From positions 647,501-711,500 of the forward strand of contig WPIO01000014.1 of assembly GCA_009760855.2 (NCBI GenBank): a stretch of 64,000 bases of DNA, read 5' to 3'. Below, piece by piece: positions 1-11,310 of this stretch (its first letter is position 1; each line of letters opens with the position of its first letter). The position numbers and the translations under genes were made by a program. Origin of the DNA: Cristatella mucedo. Taxonomy: Eukaryota > Bryozoa > Phylactolaemata > Cristatellidae. The notes under the pieces are model-generated. The model saw only the letters and a list, made by a program, of their open reading frames with translations, searched no databases and was not told where the DNA came from.

Positions 1-329
1 AGTGTAAGAACTTTGCTCTATATCCATTGATCAAACAGCAGCCACCCTAGCTCTTTTAGCAAAGAAGACACGTAGTCAAACCTCTGGGACGAGAAAACTG
101 GCCTTGCAGCCATATTTATAGCCAGCTGCAGTGGCTTTTATTTGCTAGCCCAGCCAAAAGGGAGTTACAAAAATCAAGCCGAGACAGAACTAAGGAGCTA
201 GTTAATATTTTTGCAAGCCACTGTGGAAGGCAGTTCCTAATCTGGGATAAGGATCTGACGTGATGGCTAGGTGTAGAAGCAGTCTTCTGAATGAAGCTTT
301 TAAAATTGAGGCAGCTGTCGGAAGCGACA

Positions 330-2155
330 CCAAAATTTCGAGTACACGGGATTGTCGCACAACAGCATCACCTTTTAGAAGAGCAAAGCCTTCTAATCTA
401 TTCCCACTGTCCTGTTCCTACGTTGCATTGATCTACTGCTGCCATGCATAACTAACATCATTAATATGTCATTAGCCTCAGGTCATGTCCCAGCACCTTT
501 CAAAAAAGCTGTGGTCAGGCCACTTCTCAAGAAAGCGGCACTTGACCAAGAGAACTTGAGCAACTACCGCCCAGTTTCCCCTCTACCATTCCTATCAAAG
601 ACACTCGAACGGGTCGTGGCAGACCAGCTAAACAGATATATTGCAACTTAAAACCTTGGTAATAAGTTCCAGTCTGGCTTTAGAACTAATCACTCCACAG
701 AGTCAGCATTGCTTAGGGTATACAACGAACTACTTAGGAATGCAGACATGGGTAGAGTGTCTCTGCTTGTTTTGCTTGATCTTTCGGCAGCTTTTGATAC
801 CATCGATCGTCAAGTTCTTCTAGAGCGCCTCTCATCTCGCCTGGGCATCACTGGTACTGCTTTGGAGTCGTTCAGGTCCTATCTCAGTGGGAGACTCCAG
901 AGAATTGACGTGAATGAACACAGATCATCTGAAGTACCTCTGAAATATGGTGTACCTCAGGGCTTAGTGCTAGGTCCGGTTCTTTTCACGGTTTATACTC
1001 TGCCTCTTGCTGATGTCATTGCCAAGCACAATCTAGGCTTTCACTTCTATGCGGATGACACTCAGTTGTACCTTTGCTTTGATCCCTCCCATCCTTCGAG
1101 CACCTCAAATTCTCTAAACTCACTAGCTGCATGCATTGATGACATCCGCACATGGATGGCAGCGAATTTTCTAAAACTTAACGATGATAAAACTAACTTA
1201 CTAGTTATGGGCAAACCCAGTGTGATCCAGAGATTGGATAGGCTGACTCTCAAAATTGGCTCTGCCAGCACATCTCCAGTTGAATCAGCTCGAAATCTAG
1301 GTGTCATGTTCCAAAGCGACCTCTCGTTAGACGACCATATCAGCTCCACAGTCAAATCTGCCTATTTTCAGCTTCATAACATTGCTAAAATTCGGGCTTG
1401 TTTAGATAAAGATACCACATCTAAGTTGGTCCATGCATTCGTGACATCCCGTTTCGACTCCTGCAACTTACAGCTTACTGGCCTACCAGCATGTGCGATC
1501 AGGCGATTGCAGCTGGTGCAAAACTCGGCAGCTAGACTTGTCTGTCGTGAGCGTCGCAGTTGCCACATTACTTCACTTCTCGCCGACCTGCACTGGCTAC
1601 CAGTCAAGCAACGGATTGACTTCAAGGTTTTGTCGCTCACTTTTAGGTCCCTTCATTCCATGGCTCCAGCCTATCTGTCAGATATACTACCCCATCAGGC
1701 CAAGCATCGTACCCCCCCCCCCGCTTTTCGGAATCCAACAGTCTAGAAATACCTCGTACAAACCTTAAATCCTTTGGAGACCGCGCATTTAGTTCATATT
1801 TTCCCAAAGCCTGGAACTCCCTCCTGAACTGCGTCAGAACATCCCCTGACCTGACCACATTTAAAAGGAACCTAAAAACACACCTATTTAGGACAGCATT
1901 TAGTGGGTCACTGCGATTCGTCCTTGATGTGCTTATGGGTGCTGACACTGTGCATGCTGCCACTAACCACATTTGCATGCTGACCCTGTGCATGTCACCC
2001 CTAACCATATTATTCATTTTGTTTGTTTTTCAAGCATGATTTTACTTACCATTCAATTGCATTTCACTTTCCAGCAAATGTAAAACGCCTAGAAAGAGAT
2101 TAAGTTCTCTGAGGGCGCTTTATCAAGTGAATTATTATTATTATTATTATTAATC
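330..2155 (+). mobile_element. L2/CR1-like non-LTR retrotransposon, 5'-truncated copy 1
   Basis: Carries the reverse transcriptase half of a LINE ORF2, then a short 3' UTR and an (ATT)n tail at about 2133-2152. Visible RT blocks are NYRPVS, FQSGFRTNHSTE, LDLSAAFDTI, YGVPQG, the catalytic YADDTQLY, and the C-terminal QNSAARLV and LHWLPV. The region from about 330 to 465 keeps the block preceding the RT, but with stop codons. No endonuclease or ORF1 is present, so the copy is 5'-truncated, as is usual for target-primed insertion. Assignment to the L2/CR1 group rests on these motifs; the exact clade needs a phylogeny. Confidence 0.9.
466..1746 (+). pseudogene. LINE ORF2 reverse transcriptase, broken
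   Basis: This is the longest surviving coding part of LINE copy 1. Reading is open from 466 to an in-frame TAA at 649-651. It resumes in the same frame and stays open to about 1746, where a run of about ten C near 1710 disturbs the frame before the expected C-terminal segment. The RT palm motifs, including YADDTQLY at about 1047-1070, are intact. The enzyme would copy LINE RNA at a nicked chromosomal target. With a stop inside the fingers region, no endonuclease and a frameshift near the end, this copy should not be autonomous. Confidence 0.85.
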
Positions 2156-2159
2156 CAGC

Positions 2160-3290
2160 CACACGCTTAGGGTGGCCTATGAGCAACAGTTTGGTTTCAT
2201 CGTCATATAGTTTTAAGAAGTTTCCCGACATCCTGGATCAAATTTTGGCACGGCAATCATTTAGTTTATCAGTTGCTGCAGTAGCTTCCGACGGTCTGAC
2301 AAATACAGCTGAGTATCGTCAGGATAAAAGTAATATCCTATTCCATCGGCCTTATTCACTTTTCCCAGAGGACGAGTACAGATGGATAACAGCAAGAGAC
2401 TGAGTAAGGACCCTTCAGGGACTCCACAGGTGACTCGTTTCGTGTGTGAGACCTGACCCCTACACGTAACAAATTGAACACGGTCACATAAGTACTGTTC
2501 AAATCACGCCAGTGCCTAATCTGCCTGGCCGATCGTTGTTCTCAGTCGTTCAAGAAGAACATCGTGATCAAAATATTTTCAGCCAGCTGCTTAGCAACGA
2601 TTTTTTCAAAAATCTTGGTCAAGAAAGGAAGAAGAGAAGCTGGGTGATAGTTTTCTGATTCTAATCCGGGCTTTATAAGTATGTGTCTAACGACTGCTGA
2701 TTCGAAGGACTTTTTGGAAAAAGGGATTTTACCAGAGCATTAAAAACCTCGGTTATGGCAGGGCTAAGTTGGTCTTCCAGTGAAGACCACAGAAATGATG
2801 GTACAGGGTCTTCAGGAGACGAGCTCTTTTTACTAGATCCTATTAAGGTAGCCACATTGCATGCAGAGACCTCGGAAAACCTTTTAAGAAAAGTCACAGG
2901 ATGCGATTCTACTAGTGCATAACTCAGACGGGGCTTCATGAAGGCACGAATGTGCACAATTTTTTAATTAAAGAAGGCTGAAAAACTTTTGGCTGAGCCT
3001 TTAATATCTGGGGAGTCAGACCTCTCAGCATTGACCAGTAAATTGTTTACTTTCTTATAAATATTTTTTGGGTCCGACTGGCAGGAGTTTAAGGAGTTTT
3101 CGAGTGAAAAGAGAAGCTCCTGCTTTTTCAAGCTTCCGTGAGTAAGCTCGAAGGAAGTCTTTGAAATCGGCTAGTGAAAAAAGACGTTCAAGCCTGCGCT
3201 TAACAGGGCGCATCTTTTGAAGCTTTTTTGTAAATTGAAAGGGATCTCCTCGACTCTCCACGAGGTGTGCAGGTGTCTTCTTTCCTCGTA
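2160..3290 (-). mobile_element. Antisense LINE fragment of a second L2/CR1-like lineage
   Basis: On the minus strand this holds the linker and N-terminal RT region of a LINE ORF2. Readable blocks are SSSPEDPVPSFLW, then YHPASLLPFLTKIFEKIVAK (about 2590-2650), then YPDDTQLYLS (about 2300-2335). The catalytic box has P where A is usual. The sequence differs clearly from the neighbouring sense copies, so it belongs to another subfamily. Stops and deletions between blocks show it is dead. It sits between two sense LINE copies. Part of it (2940-3230) is related to 22440-22660. Confidence 0.8.
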
Positions 3291-3419
3291 GGAGTTACCC
3301 CTATCCGGATGGCTTCTAGAGCCAGCTATCCAGGCACCTTGAACCGACTTGATTCTCTTATTATTAAATAGTCATGTTGTTGATATAGCATCGGCGGTGT
3401 ATTAGGCTAAATCAAGCAT

Positions 3420-4965
3420 TATGCCAAAAGAGCGACACTAGACGAAGAGGACTTGAGCAACTACCGCCCAGTCTCCCTTCTACCATTCCTACCAAAGGCA
3501 CCGGAACGGGTCGTGGCAGACCAGCTAAACAGATATATTGCAACTTAAAACCTTGGTAATAAGTTGCAGTCTGGCTTTAGAACTAATCACTCCACAGAGT
3601 CAGCATTGCTTAGGGTATACAACGAACTACTTAGGAATGCAGACATGGGTAGAGTGTCTCTGCTTGTTTTGCCCAATCTTTCGGCAGCTTTTGATACCAT
3701 CAATCATCAAGTTCTTCTAGAGCGCCCCTCATCTCGCCTGGGCATCACTGGCACTGCTTTGGAGTCGCTCAGGTCCTATCTCAGTGGGAGACTCCAGAGT
3801 ATTGACGTGAATGGACAAAGATCATCTGAAGTACTTCTTAAATATGGTTGTACCTTAGGGTTCCCTTCCTGGTCTTGTGCTTTTCACAGTTTACAATCTC
3901 CCTCTTGCCGATGTGATTGCCAAGCACAATCTAGGCTTTCACTTCTATGCGGATGACACTCAGTTGTACGTTTGCTTTTATCTCTCCCTGCATTCGAGCA
4001 CCTCGAATCCTCTCAACTCCTTTGCTGCATGTATTAATGACACCCGCAATTGGATGAAAGCAATTATTTTTAAATTAAATGATGATAAAACTAACTTACT
4101 ATTTATGGACAAACCAAGTGTAATTCAGAAATTGGAAAAGCTAACACTCAAAATCGGCTCTGCGAGCATAACACCTCTTAAATCTGCACAAAATCTAGGT
4201 GCCATATTCCAAAGTGACCTTTCGTTAAATTACCACATCACCTCCTTAATCAAATCTGCCTACTTGTAGCTACATACAATTGCTTAAATTCGGGCTTGTT
4301 TAGATAAGGATACCACGTCCAACTTCACGGGCGATTACAGCTGGTGCAAAACTCTGCAGCTAGCCTTGTCTGTCGTGAGCGTCGCAGTTGCCACATCACA
4401 CCACTTCTCGCCGACCTGCACTGGCTCCCAGTCAAGCAACGGATCGATTCAAGGTTATGTTGCTTACTTTTAGGTCCCTTCATTCTTTGGCTCCAGCCTA
4501 CTTATCAGATCTACTCCCCCACTAAGTCAAGCATCGTACCACCCGCTTTTCGGAATCTAACTGTTTACCTATACCTCGTACAAACCTCAAATTCTTTGGA
4601 GACCGTGCATTTAATTCGTGTGCTCCCAAAGTCCTGAACTCACTCTCAAGCTGCGTTACAACATCCCGTACTTGACCACATTTAAAAAGAACGGAAAAAC
4701 TCAATTATTATTGACAGCATTTAGTGGGTCCCTGTGATTTGTCCTTTACGTGCTTATTCGTGCTGACACTGTTGCATGCTGCAGCTAACCAGACTTTCAT
4801 GCTGACCCTGTGCATGTCACCCCTAATCATGTTATTCCTGTCGTCTATCAAGCATGATACCACTCACCATGGGATCGTGTTTTCTTTGCAGCAAATACAA
4901 AGCACCTAGACAGAGTTTGAGTTCTCTGAGGGCGCTTTATCAAGGCTGCTATTATTAGTATTAAT
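3420..4965 (+). mobile_element. L2/CR1-like LINE, 5'-truncated copy 2
   Basis: This is a second copy of the element at 330-2155. The first 350 bases (about 3440-3800) are nearly identical to copy 1, including the same in-frame TAA after the IAT codons. It then diverges, with a frameshift near 3850 just before the GVPQG block, YADDTQLY at about 3943-3966, and an internal deletion near 4327. It ends with the conserved 3' hairpin (about 4895-4940) and a short ATT-like tail. It is non-functional. Confidence 0.88.
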
Positions 4966-5820
4966 ATGCCAATTTCTCAACTGAGTTATATAAGCTGGAA
5001 AGAAGTATTTAAGCTCTCGCCTTACGATCTTTCACTTCCGGTGCTGCATTGTTTGATATCCGTGGTGAGGCAATTGGCTTTTAAATGTTAACGCCCTCCA
5101 GCAGGCTCGGCAATAATTCTGCTCGCGAACGTGGTTAGCTCAGCGAGTTACTGAATGAGAAGACCTCATTTTCCTACAGGAAAATGAGAGGCAAAAGCGG
5201 AAGTACCGAGAGTTACTCGCTGACTCCGGAAGTAGCGCAAGAATCAATACCCGCTGCAGGCAGTTACTGCTTACCCGAGCGACAGAGATGTCACTTGGTG
5301 AACCTGCTACTACGCGTGCGGTGCCGCTAGCCACTTGGTCTCACTAGCAAGCGTCTAATGAAATATGGTGACTTTTTCTTACCTGATCGGTCTACCTGAA
5401 AAAAGGAATTTATCGAGCGCTTAGCGGCGTCGCGTATAGCTGAATAACCCATACGGGGCTTGAGACAAGGGCGGCGATAAAGGCGTCGCCTTACAACAGG
5501 ATAGCCAACTTCCTCTAATTTTGCGCGGAGATTAATTGGCGTGAAATTACGTTGACTTCTAGGAAAACTATTTTGCCTCTTGACTCAGTTAGCTAGTGTC
5601 CGAACTAGGGTACGGAGCCTGCGATTTCTCGGATTGCTGATGTAATTGTTGAGCGACGCTCGCGCCTTTTGGCTATTACGGCAGTATACAAAAACTGAGG
5701 ACAAGAAAGAGAGCTGGAGAAACAGAGCGAGTGAGAGAGAGAAAGAGAGAGCGAGAGATTTAGAACAAGAGAGAGACAGAGAGAGACGAAGATATGTGCA
5801 CACACACACATATAAATATT
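4966..5820. other. Non-coding stretch with nested palindromes, between LINE copy 2 and (TA)n
   Basis: No credible exon. It contains the hairpin at 5165-5188. A purine-rich GA tract (about 5700-5790) runs into the (TA)n array. The open frames here are short or made of the repeats. Confidence 0.5.
5165..5188. repeat. Perfect 11-bp inverted repeat with 2-base loop
   Basis: The arm CTCATTTTCCT at 5165-5175 pairs perfectly with AGGAAAATGAG at 5178-5188 around the two bases AC. A second, imperfect pair flanks it: CTCAGCGAGTTACT near 5139-5152 and AGTTACTCGCTGA near 5211-5223. Confidence 0.85.
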
Positions 5821-5821
5821 T

Positions 5822-5967
<146 letters not shown>

Positions 5968-6358
5968 GAGAGCGTAGGGAGAGAGATAGAGAGGAGTAAA
6001 GAGAGCAATGAGAGTTAAATAAAGACAGAGAAAAAAGGGAAGAGTGAAAGAAAATAACAGTCGATAACAGCGCCGCTCTTTAAAGCCCTCGCTGAGCCTA
6101 CGAGCTTTGCCGGCAGAGGGCGCTGTTATTGACCTGACAGGGCCTTGAGTGTTTTCGTTACCAAGGTAGCCATCCGAAGCGCTCAATTGCATCCTGAGCC
6201 GACGACGAGTCCGCTCGCGACAATGACAGGGTAGCCAGCAGCTAAAGTAAATTTAATATCCAACGCATAAACAGTAGCACCACAGTATCGCCGACCTCAG
6301 CGGCCACCCGGTAGTGGACGAGCCGCAGGATCGTACGCGGGGCTAGCCGCGACGAGAT

Positions 6359-6810
<452 letters not shown>

Positions 6811-7148
6811 CCGCAGCATCCGGAAAGCGCAGTTGCCGCTCGCGCCTCCAGCGCCCCAGGAGTCTCGGCGTACGATTCGTGCGCCTTCGGACGTGCACAC
6901 CCTCCTCGCTCGCGCGCGCGCCTAATGGGAAAAAAGAGGAAGAAGTACCGTAAAACTAGTTTCGGAAGAGAGCATTACTGGCCGCTCTACAGCACCGCCG
7001 CCGCCGCAGCCGCGAGCGAAGGGCAGAGTTCGTATTCCATAAGCGGATCACGTGCACCGGCGCCCTACCGCTGCGCGTCGCGTCCGAAGACTGACTGTCG
7101 GCAGATCGATCGGCCAAGGACACCGAAACAAACGTCCTGCGTCCAGCA

Positions 7149-7712
7149 CTAATTGCGGTATGGCTGAAATAGCTGCGGCCGAGCCGAGGCCGTCGTCTGC
7201 TGACGCTGCAACATCAGTCGAGACATGGACGCTTGATCCGCAGGAAGGCCGCCGCCACCAGTCAACGGCAGCTGCTTGGCGTACGCAGCTGAGGCGACAG
7301 CGGCGGCGGCGGCGGCTGCCGCCGTCTGCTGTCGGCCGTCGCAGCCGCCACCGCTGCCACTGCGCGGCATCCGCCGTTCGTCGTCAGTCGAGGGAGACGG
7401 CGTCAGCGGAGCGCTAGGCTCAGCTGCTGCATACAGCTTCATCTGGCTGCATTCTTGCATGCCGAGCGCCAGAGCGGAAAAAGGATGCACGTTCGGCGGG
7501 CTGCCGCCGCCTCCGCCTCCGCCGCCTCCGAGCAGCCGCCGAGACGCCTCCGGAAGTAGAAAGGGGCAGGCGGCTAGGCTGGCATGCGCCTGCGCGACGG
7601 CGGCTCGCGCGATGTACGAGTAGAGGTTGTGCTCCTGCAGGCCGAGGCCATAGGGCCAGGCGAATGACGCCCTCTGGCGTTTGTCCTTCATGCGTCTGTT
7701 TTGAAACCAAAC
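7149..7712 (-). CDS. eve: eve exon 3, homeodomain positions 47-60 and C-terminus
   Basis: The acceptor CTAG is at 7716-7713 and coding begins with V47 W48. 187 codons precede TAG at 7149-7151. After the recognition helix come ASFAWPYG, an Ala-rich segment, nine consecutive Gly (about 7515-7541 on the plus strand), a run of eight Ala and the terminal LFQPYRN. The GC-rich codon runs are probably expanded triplets. I saw no convincing AATAAA on the minus strand in the next 900 bases, so the 3' UTR end is not defined. Confidence 0.95.
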   Translation of the reverse strand, partial: VWFQNRRMKDKRQRASFAWPYGLGLQEHNLYSYIARAAVAQAHASLAACPFLLPEASRRLLGGGGGGGGGSPPNVHPFSALALGMQECSQMKLYAAAEPSAPLTPSPSTDDERRMPRSGSGGGCDGRQQTAAAAAAAAVASAAYAKQLPLTGGGGLPADQASMSRLMLQRQQTTASARPQLFQPYRN

Positions 7713-7830
7713 CTAGCAAAGGAAACGCGAGAGCGACCGTTTTCGCAATTCCGCTCGCACCGTGGGAGCAAAGCGGCAGCCCATTAATTGCTTCCAGCGC
7801 CTCGCTTTCGAGATAAGTGTGTGTGTGTGC

Positions 7831-7872
<42 letters not shown>

Positions 7873-10800
7873 GTGTGTGTGCGTGTGTGTGTCGAGCTCA
7901 GAGCAACAGCAGCTGCCGCTGCAGGAGCCTCAGATTCAAGTTGCTGGCCAGCTGCGCTCGATGAGTCGGCTGCCTGTGCAGGCGGGCGGGGCCTCGTAGC
8001 AGCCAAAACACTTGTTGTCATTGAGCACGCTACCGCTAGCCATTCGATCGTGCTTCCGTTGCGGCAAATTTAAAGTGGCTAGAAAGAGATTAGGTTCTCT
8101 GATGGTGCGATAACAAATATATTATTAATATTATTAGCATTATTAGTATTTTTAAACATTTGCTGCCACGCCCTCTGTCAACTTAGCTGTCTCTGTCTCT
8201 ATCTCTCTCTTTTTGTCTGTCTCTCTGTCTCTGTCTGTCACGTGCTGTCTCTCGGTCGCCATCTTGGTCTTTGTCTGTCTGCCTCTCGGTTTTGCTTTCT
8301 CTTTTTCGCTCTTTTCGCCTCCCGTCTCTCTAGACTCTCTGTTCCTTCATAACCCACCCCCAGGGCGAAAAGAGTTGCTCACAATGCGGCGGCTGCGGTC
8401 TGAACGTTAAGTGGCCTGCAAATTGATTGCGTAATTATGAGGACAGCCCCTAGTGAAGGCATGCCGCTCTCGTTTCGATGACCCGCTAATGAAATTGAGG
8501 GTGCACTTTGTGCTTTTACTTTCGAAGTGAGAGCACATTAGAGCGGCCGCCCGTGCGCAGCGCAGCGTGCTTAGCAAAAGAGTTCTACAGCCGAGAGTGG
8601 ATTTGAACTAGGAACTCGAGGCTCCAGTCGTCTTGAACATCGCGGCGGCCAATGACGCGAGCGCTCACCGGCGGCTGGGCCCTACCTTGACCGTGCTCTC
8701 GGGTAAGCCAAGCTGCGCGGCTAGCTCATTCCGCTTGGGACGCGAGATGTAGTTCTCCTTCAAGTACTCTTTCTCCAGCGTGAGCAGCTGCTCCCGGGTG
8801 AACGCCGTCCTGTACCTTCGAATGTTGTCGTCTGCGAGCATCGGGTCTGCATGGCCGTAAGATCAAAAAGGCGGCGACGGTCACGAGCGCCGGGTGGCGG
8901 ACGAATGGCGAGCGAGCGCGGGTGCTGCATTGGCCCACCGTTGAGTCTGGCTGTCGATGGGGTCAGCACGAGCGAGCCCGCCGCCCGCTCGCTCTCATTA
9001 TCAAAAGCCGCCGCCAACCGCAGCGCAGCGGTCGGGCGGTCGGGCGTCATCGCAGGTGCTGAGACTGGCGAGAGCAGGCCGCAGCGCAGCGCAGCGCCCT
9101 GATCGTATCTGGAGCCCGATCGTGAATGAGAGCGCCGGAGCGTGCGAGCGGGTGAGCGAACGCACTCGGCCGGTCCGCCGCCGCCGCAGCCTAGATACCC
9201 CGGCGCAGCTTCAGCCGCCTGGCCCTGGCACCGGCGGACGCGACGGCAGAGGCGAGGCCGCGGCTAAACGACGGACGACGGCCACGCGCGCGAAGACGAA
9301 GCGGCGCCGAAGCTTGAGACTTGCCCTCGCGCCGCTCCGCCCGCGCGCGGCTGCTCTGGTCGCGCTGCAGGAGAACGCTCACCGGCGGAGCGGCGAAGCC
9401 ATTTCGCCGCCAGATCGGCGCTCTCCGAGCGAGGAGCTCTCGGCAAAGTTCGCGGACCAATTGAAAGCGCGCGCACGGATGCGAGATTTCCTGCTTCGTC
9501 GGCGATCGAGCGAGACGACCGCCGCAGTCGAGCCTGCCGCGGCCGGCGCCAGCTTCGTCGCGCCAATTCGCGAGCCTCCGTTCGCTCGGCCACCGCCCGC
9601 GCTGCCGAGGCCCCTCCTAAGTGCGCTGCCTTTTTTTCTCGTTGGAGTCGGAGAGAGAGAGTTGGAGCGAGCCGCAGCCGAACGGATTCGGCCGGCGTGA
9701 CTCATCGCTACGGGAGGGGCGATGCGTAACACCTAAGCGTCCGGAAATTAATTAGTGCGTTCATTCCCGCTCGCCTCGTCATTCATCGCCGCCGCCGCCG
9801 CCGCCGCTAAGCGAATCGCAGCGGGACGCGCCGCGGCGGTCGAGCGTTCTGGCGGGTCGGTCGGAGGTCGGCCGCGACGGCCTTTGTTCCGCGACTCTTC
9901 CACAATCCACGCTGTTTGCACCCACCTGACGGCGGGACGGGAGAAACAAGAAAAGCAACAGATTCTAATAATCGCTGCAGGAATGTCGCACACCTGCGGG
10001 CGAGCTGCGGGCGGGCGGCGGCCGCCCGGGCGGGCGATTGGCCGCGGTCCATTGGCTCGCGGCTCTACAAAGGGACCCGCGAGCTCGAACAAAGGCGCCG
10101 CGCTCGCACGCTCTGCGACCCGGCCGGAGGCGTGATTCGCGCCGGTCCCACTCCGCCCCCTAGCGTCGCATCCGGCATATCGCCAAAGCGCCTCAGAGCT
10201 CCATTGTTATGCCCCGGTAATTAGCGAATGTTTTCGAGAGACCGAGTAGCGGCGGCGGCGGCCGCAGCTGCGCGGCCGCCGCGGCCCCAGCGGCGATTGA
10301 CCAATGGCGCTCTGCTGGGGCGGAGCACACGCCGCCGTAGGCGGAGCGTTGCGGCGCCAGGGGTGGCGCGCTGGCAAAATGAGGGCCGCCCTCGAGCTCT
10401 GGAGACTCGCATTGCAGCGACTTGACTACAGGCAGCCGCTCGACTGGATTGGCGAGCGCTGAAGTCTGCGTCGGCCAGCAGCCATGTTTGCAGGGTTGCC
10501 GCGATCGGCGCTAACTTTTACAACGTAACTCTCTCGGTAAACGTCTCATCGAGCTACTGGTGGCAAGGGGCGCTGCGGCAAGGTCGCCGTGACCAAGTCA
10601 CGTCGGCGGGTTCGGCCGCATTGTGCGAGTAATTTACCTTAGGAAACTGAATCTCTTTCTACTACTTACATCTTTTTTATGCAAACGTATTGACATTGCT
10701 ACAATCACTTTCTAGGATTATACTAGTGGAATATACAAACGGTTTATCATTATCAATATCTCTTTTATGCACTTAATCTGCTTGTATACGCATTTATTAT

Positions 10801-11250
10801 CGTTACTAGATAACCAGAAGACTAATTAGCAGGAGGGCTGCACGGGGCAGAAGGAAAGTGAACAAGAGAGCCGAATGGGGCAGAAGGATTGTGGGCAAAA
10901 CGGATGCGCGGAGCGTACTACGTACGAGGGGCTCCTGTGAAAGCTGTCCGCCTGTCGCGGCATCGCTTTCTGTTTCCACTCCCTTTCATTATCCTTCTCC
11001 TTTTCCCCTCATCCTTCACTCTTGTTCCCACATCCTTGTCACTCTTCTTCGCTCTTGCTTTCTCGTCCTCTCTCTCTCTCGCGCGCTCGCGCCTCCTTTC
11101 TTTACGTCCTTCCCCCGTCTTACCTTCCCTTGTCGCTCTCTCTTTATCTAGCACTATCTCTATCTCTTTCTCTTTCTCTCTGTCTCTTTCTCTCTCTCTA
11201 TCTCTTTTGATCTCTCCTTATCTCTTTTCTTCTCTCCTTCCTACTAAGCC

Positions 11251-11310
<60 letters not shown>

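Noticed and set aside
5128-5150. tRNA-like GTGGTTAGCTCAGCGAGTTA
   Set aside because: Resembles an A box, but no B box or cloverleaf follows at the right distance. The similarity is part of the inverted-repeat arm.
7276-7623. Plus-strand frame over eve exon 3
   Set aside because: Antisense shadow of the poly-Gly and poly-Ala codons.
7713-8073. CVCVCV and HTHTHT frames near 7.8, 19.6, 42 and 47.9 kb
   Set aside because: (CA)n/(GT)n translations only.
8726-9050. Two minus-strand frames overlapping eve exon 2
   Set aside because: They read the homeobox out of frame. The true frame is short because it is cut by the intron borders.
8957-9700. 247-codon plus-strand frame
   Set aside because: It lies antisense in eve intron 1, in very GC-rich DNA where stop codons are rare. 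It is Arg, Ala and Ser-rich without a domain, and the minus strand is equally open.
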